Source: Candidatus Competibacteraceae bacterium (GTDB lineage: Bacteria > Pseudomonadota > Gammaproteobacteria > Competibacterales > Competibacteraceae). From it: 8,026 nt of DNA. Under the pieces are notes generated by a model. It saw only the letters and a list, made by a program, of their open reading frames with translations. It had not been told where the DNA came from and searched no databases. Location: positions 325 through 8,350 of the forward strand of contig JAGRHI010000186.1 in assembly GCA_020445045.1 (NCBI GenBank), read 5' to 3'. Of the stretch, positions 6,828-8,026 are shown piece after piece (the first letter of the stretch is position 1; each line of letters opens with the position of its first letter). Both the position numbers and the translations under genes were made by a program.

Positions 6828-7790
6828 GTGTCGCTCAAGCACCGCCCCGCCACCTGGCCCTGGTATCTGCTGCTCGCCGCCATCCTGATCAGCTTGGTGG
6901 CTGGCCTGTGGATCGCCACCAAGCGCGTTCACTATGAGTGGCGCTGGGAACGGGTACCGCAGTATTTCGCCTACCGGGCCGAGGTTCCCCAGGAATCGCC
7001 GGTCGCCGGCCGGGTCAGCGCCATCCAGGCCGACGGCGCGCTGAGCCGGGTCGTCGTCACGCCCGCCGACGGCGGCGCTCCAGTCGTGCTGCCGGTGGAA
7101 ACCGTGCAGGTGGCGGTCGGCGATACCCTCGACCGGGAAGACAGCGTCGGCGATAACCGTGAATGGCGAATCGGACCGCTGACCCAAGGTTTGTGGGTCA
7201 CCATCTGGATTTCCTTCGTTTCCGGGCTGGTTGGCCTGCTGATCGGCCTGATCACCGGCCTGTGCCGTATTTCCGACAACCCTGTCCTGCGCGGGCTGGC
7301 GGTGATCTATATCGAGCTGATCCGCGGCACGCCGTTGCTGGTGCAGATCTTCATCTTCTATTTCTTCATCGGCACGGTGCTGAACCTGGACCGGATCGTC
7401 GCCGGCATCGGGGCGCTGGCGCTGTTCGTCGGCGCCTACATCGCCGAGATCATCCGCGCCGGCATCCAGTCCATTGCCAAGGGCCAGACCGAAGCGGCAC
7501 GCTCGCTGGGGATGAGCGCTTTTCAGAACATGGCCTACATCGTGTTGCCACAAGCTTTCAAACGCGTGCTGCCGCCGTTGGCCGGACAGTTCATCAGTCT
7601 GATCAAGGATTCTTCGCTGGTATCGGTCATCGCCATCACCGACCTGACCAAGAGCGGGCGGGAGATCATCACCGCCAGCTTCGCCACCTTCGAGATCTGG
7701 TTCACGGTCGCCCTGCTCTACCTGGTGGTCACCTCGCTGTTGTCCCAACTGTTGTTCTGGCTGGAACGGAGGTTCGCCCGCAGTGATTGA
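6828..7790 (+). CDS. Polar amino acid ABC transporter permease with an extra periplasmic domain
   Basis: This 320-residue inner-membrane permease belongs to the HisM/GlnP-type family, usually about 220 residues. The C-terminal two thirds is standard: GPLTQGLWVTIWISFVSGL (116-134) at the start of the conserved unit, YIELIRGTPLLVQIFIFY (161-178), and the EAA loop EAARSLGMSAFQNMAYIVLP (222-241), which contacts the ATPase. The N-terminal part is unusual: a first helix (about 13-30) is followed by roughly 85 residues without membrane helices, rich in Val, Gly, Pro and Asp (SPVAGRVSAIQADG, 57-70; VVLPVETVQVAVGDTLDRED, 86-105), before the conserved unit begins. With the standard topology this insert faces the periplasm. 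The GTG at 6828, 3 bases after the binding-protein stop, is the only reasonable start, as the next in-frame ATG lies in the EAA loop. The permease end overlaps the ATPase gene by 8 bases. Only one permease is seen here, so it may act as a homodimer. Confidence 0.9.
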   Translation: MSLKHRPATWPWYLLLAAILISLVAGLWIATKRVHYEWRWERVPQYFAYRAEVPQESPVAGRVSAIQADGALSRVVVTPADGGAPVVLPVETVQVAVGDTLDREDSVGDNREWRIGPLTQGLWVTIWISFVSGLVGLLIGLITGLCRISDNPVLRGLAVIYIELIRGTPLLVQIFIFYFFIGTVLNLDRIVAGIGALALFVGAYIAEIIRAGIQSIAKGQTEAARSLGMSAFQNMAYIVLPQAFKRVLPPLAGQFISLIKDSSLVSVIAITDLTKSGREIITASFATFEIWFTVALLYLVVTSLLSQLLFWLERRFARSD

Positions 7791-8026
7791 AGTCAGCAAT
7801 CTGCTCAAGGTGTTCGAGGGGCGCGGCCAAACGGTGCGTGCGGTGGACGATGTCAGCACCGCGATCGCCAAGGGCGAGGTGGTGGTGATCATCGGTCCGT
7901 CCGGGTCGGGAAAATCCACGTTTCTCCGCTGTCTGAACGGCCTGGAGGAATTCGACGATGGACGGGTCGTCATCGACGGCATCGACCTCGCTGGCAGCAA
8001 AACCAACCTCAACGCCGTGCGCCGCG
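7783..8026 (+). CDS. Polar amino acid ABC transporter ATPase (GlnQ/HisP-type), N-terminal part
   Basis: This is the first 81 codons of the ATPase that powers the transporter on the cytoplasmic side; the rest runs off the right edge. It begins with the family's usual N-terminal strand (IEVSNLLKVF), followed by VRAVDDVSTAIAKGEVVVIIG and the Walker A motif GPSGSGKST (38-46). Next come FLRCLNGLEEFDDGRVVIDG (47-66), typical of amino acid transport ATPases. The Q-loop, signature and Walker B motifs lie outside the window. The GTG at 7783 overlaps the permease stop by 8 bases and has GGAGG about 10 bases upstream, which points to coupled translation. A few residues later, the stretch after DGIDLAGSKTNLN resembles the loop that precedes the Q-loop in GlnQ relatives. 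Confidence 0.95.
   Translation, partial: MIEVSNLLKVFEGRGQTVRAVDDVSTAIAKGEVVVIIGPSGSGKSTFLRCLNGLEEFDDGRVVIDGIDLAGSKTNLNAVRR

Noticed and set aside
6510..8012. A 500-codon open frame on the minus strand across the transporter genes
   Set aside because: It is antisense to three clearly recognisable transporter genes, has a low-complexity Asp/Gln/Gly/Arg-rich composition with no domain, and is what GC-rich codon bias produces.

Overview
The window reads as a stretch of ordinary chromosome from a GC-rich gammaproteobacterium. The lolA-rarA gene pair, a DUF1820 protein (from memory, a family found mostly in Gammaproteobacteria) and an E. coli ArgD/AstC-type aminotransferase all point that way. I cannot name the genus from sequence alone. 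Genes are densely packed, and several starts are GTG.

Layout. Positions 1-1011 (minus strand) hold the 5' part of rarA, which runs off the left edge, with lolA immediately upstream; the two overlap by 11 bases. Positions 1012-1207 hold no intact gene, but may keep a scrap of the 3' end of ftsK, the usual gene upstream of lolA. Positions 1208-1650 (plus) hold a broken GNAT-type acetyltransferase gene: its N-terminal part is followed directly, in another frame, by what looks like the family's C-terminal tail. Positions 1704-2282 (minus) hold a two-gene unit, DUF1820 followed by a 63-residue two-helix membrane protein. A divergent intergenic region (2283-2537) carries a palindrome over a candidate promoter. 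Positions 2538-4403 (plus) encode a SWIM zinc-finger protein of 621 residues.

Positions 4514-5909 (plus) encode an acetylornithine/succinylornithine-type aminotransferase and, overlapping its 3' end by 14 bases, a 51-residue zinc-ribbon protein that a length-filtered gene caller could easily miss. Positions 6021-8026 (plus) hold a polar amino acid ABC transporter operon: periplasmic binding protein, a permease with an unusual periplasmic insert of about 85 residues, and the start of the ATPase, cut by the right edge.

How the genes work together. LolA carries lipoproteins across the periplasm. RarA acts at stalled replication forks; its link to lolA is conserved order and probable co-transcription rather than shared pathway. 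The aminotransferase beside an amino acid importer hints at arginine/ornithine-type metabolism, but the transporter's substrate cannot be read from the sequence. I found no mobile element, CRISPR array, RNA gene or clear new multi-gene system. The points most worth a second look are the permease insert, the overlapping zinc-ribbon gene and the decayed locus at 1100-1650.
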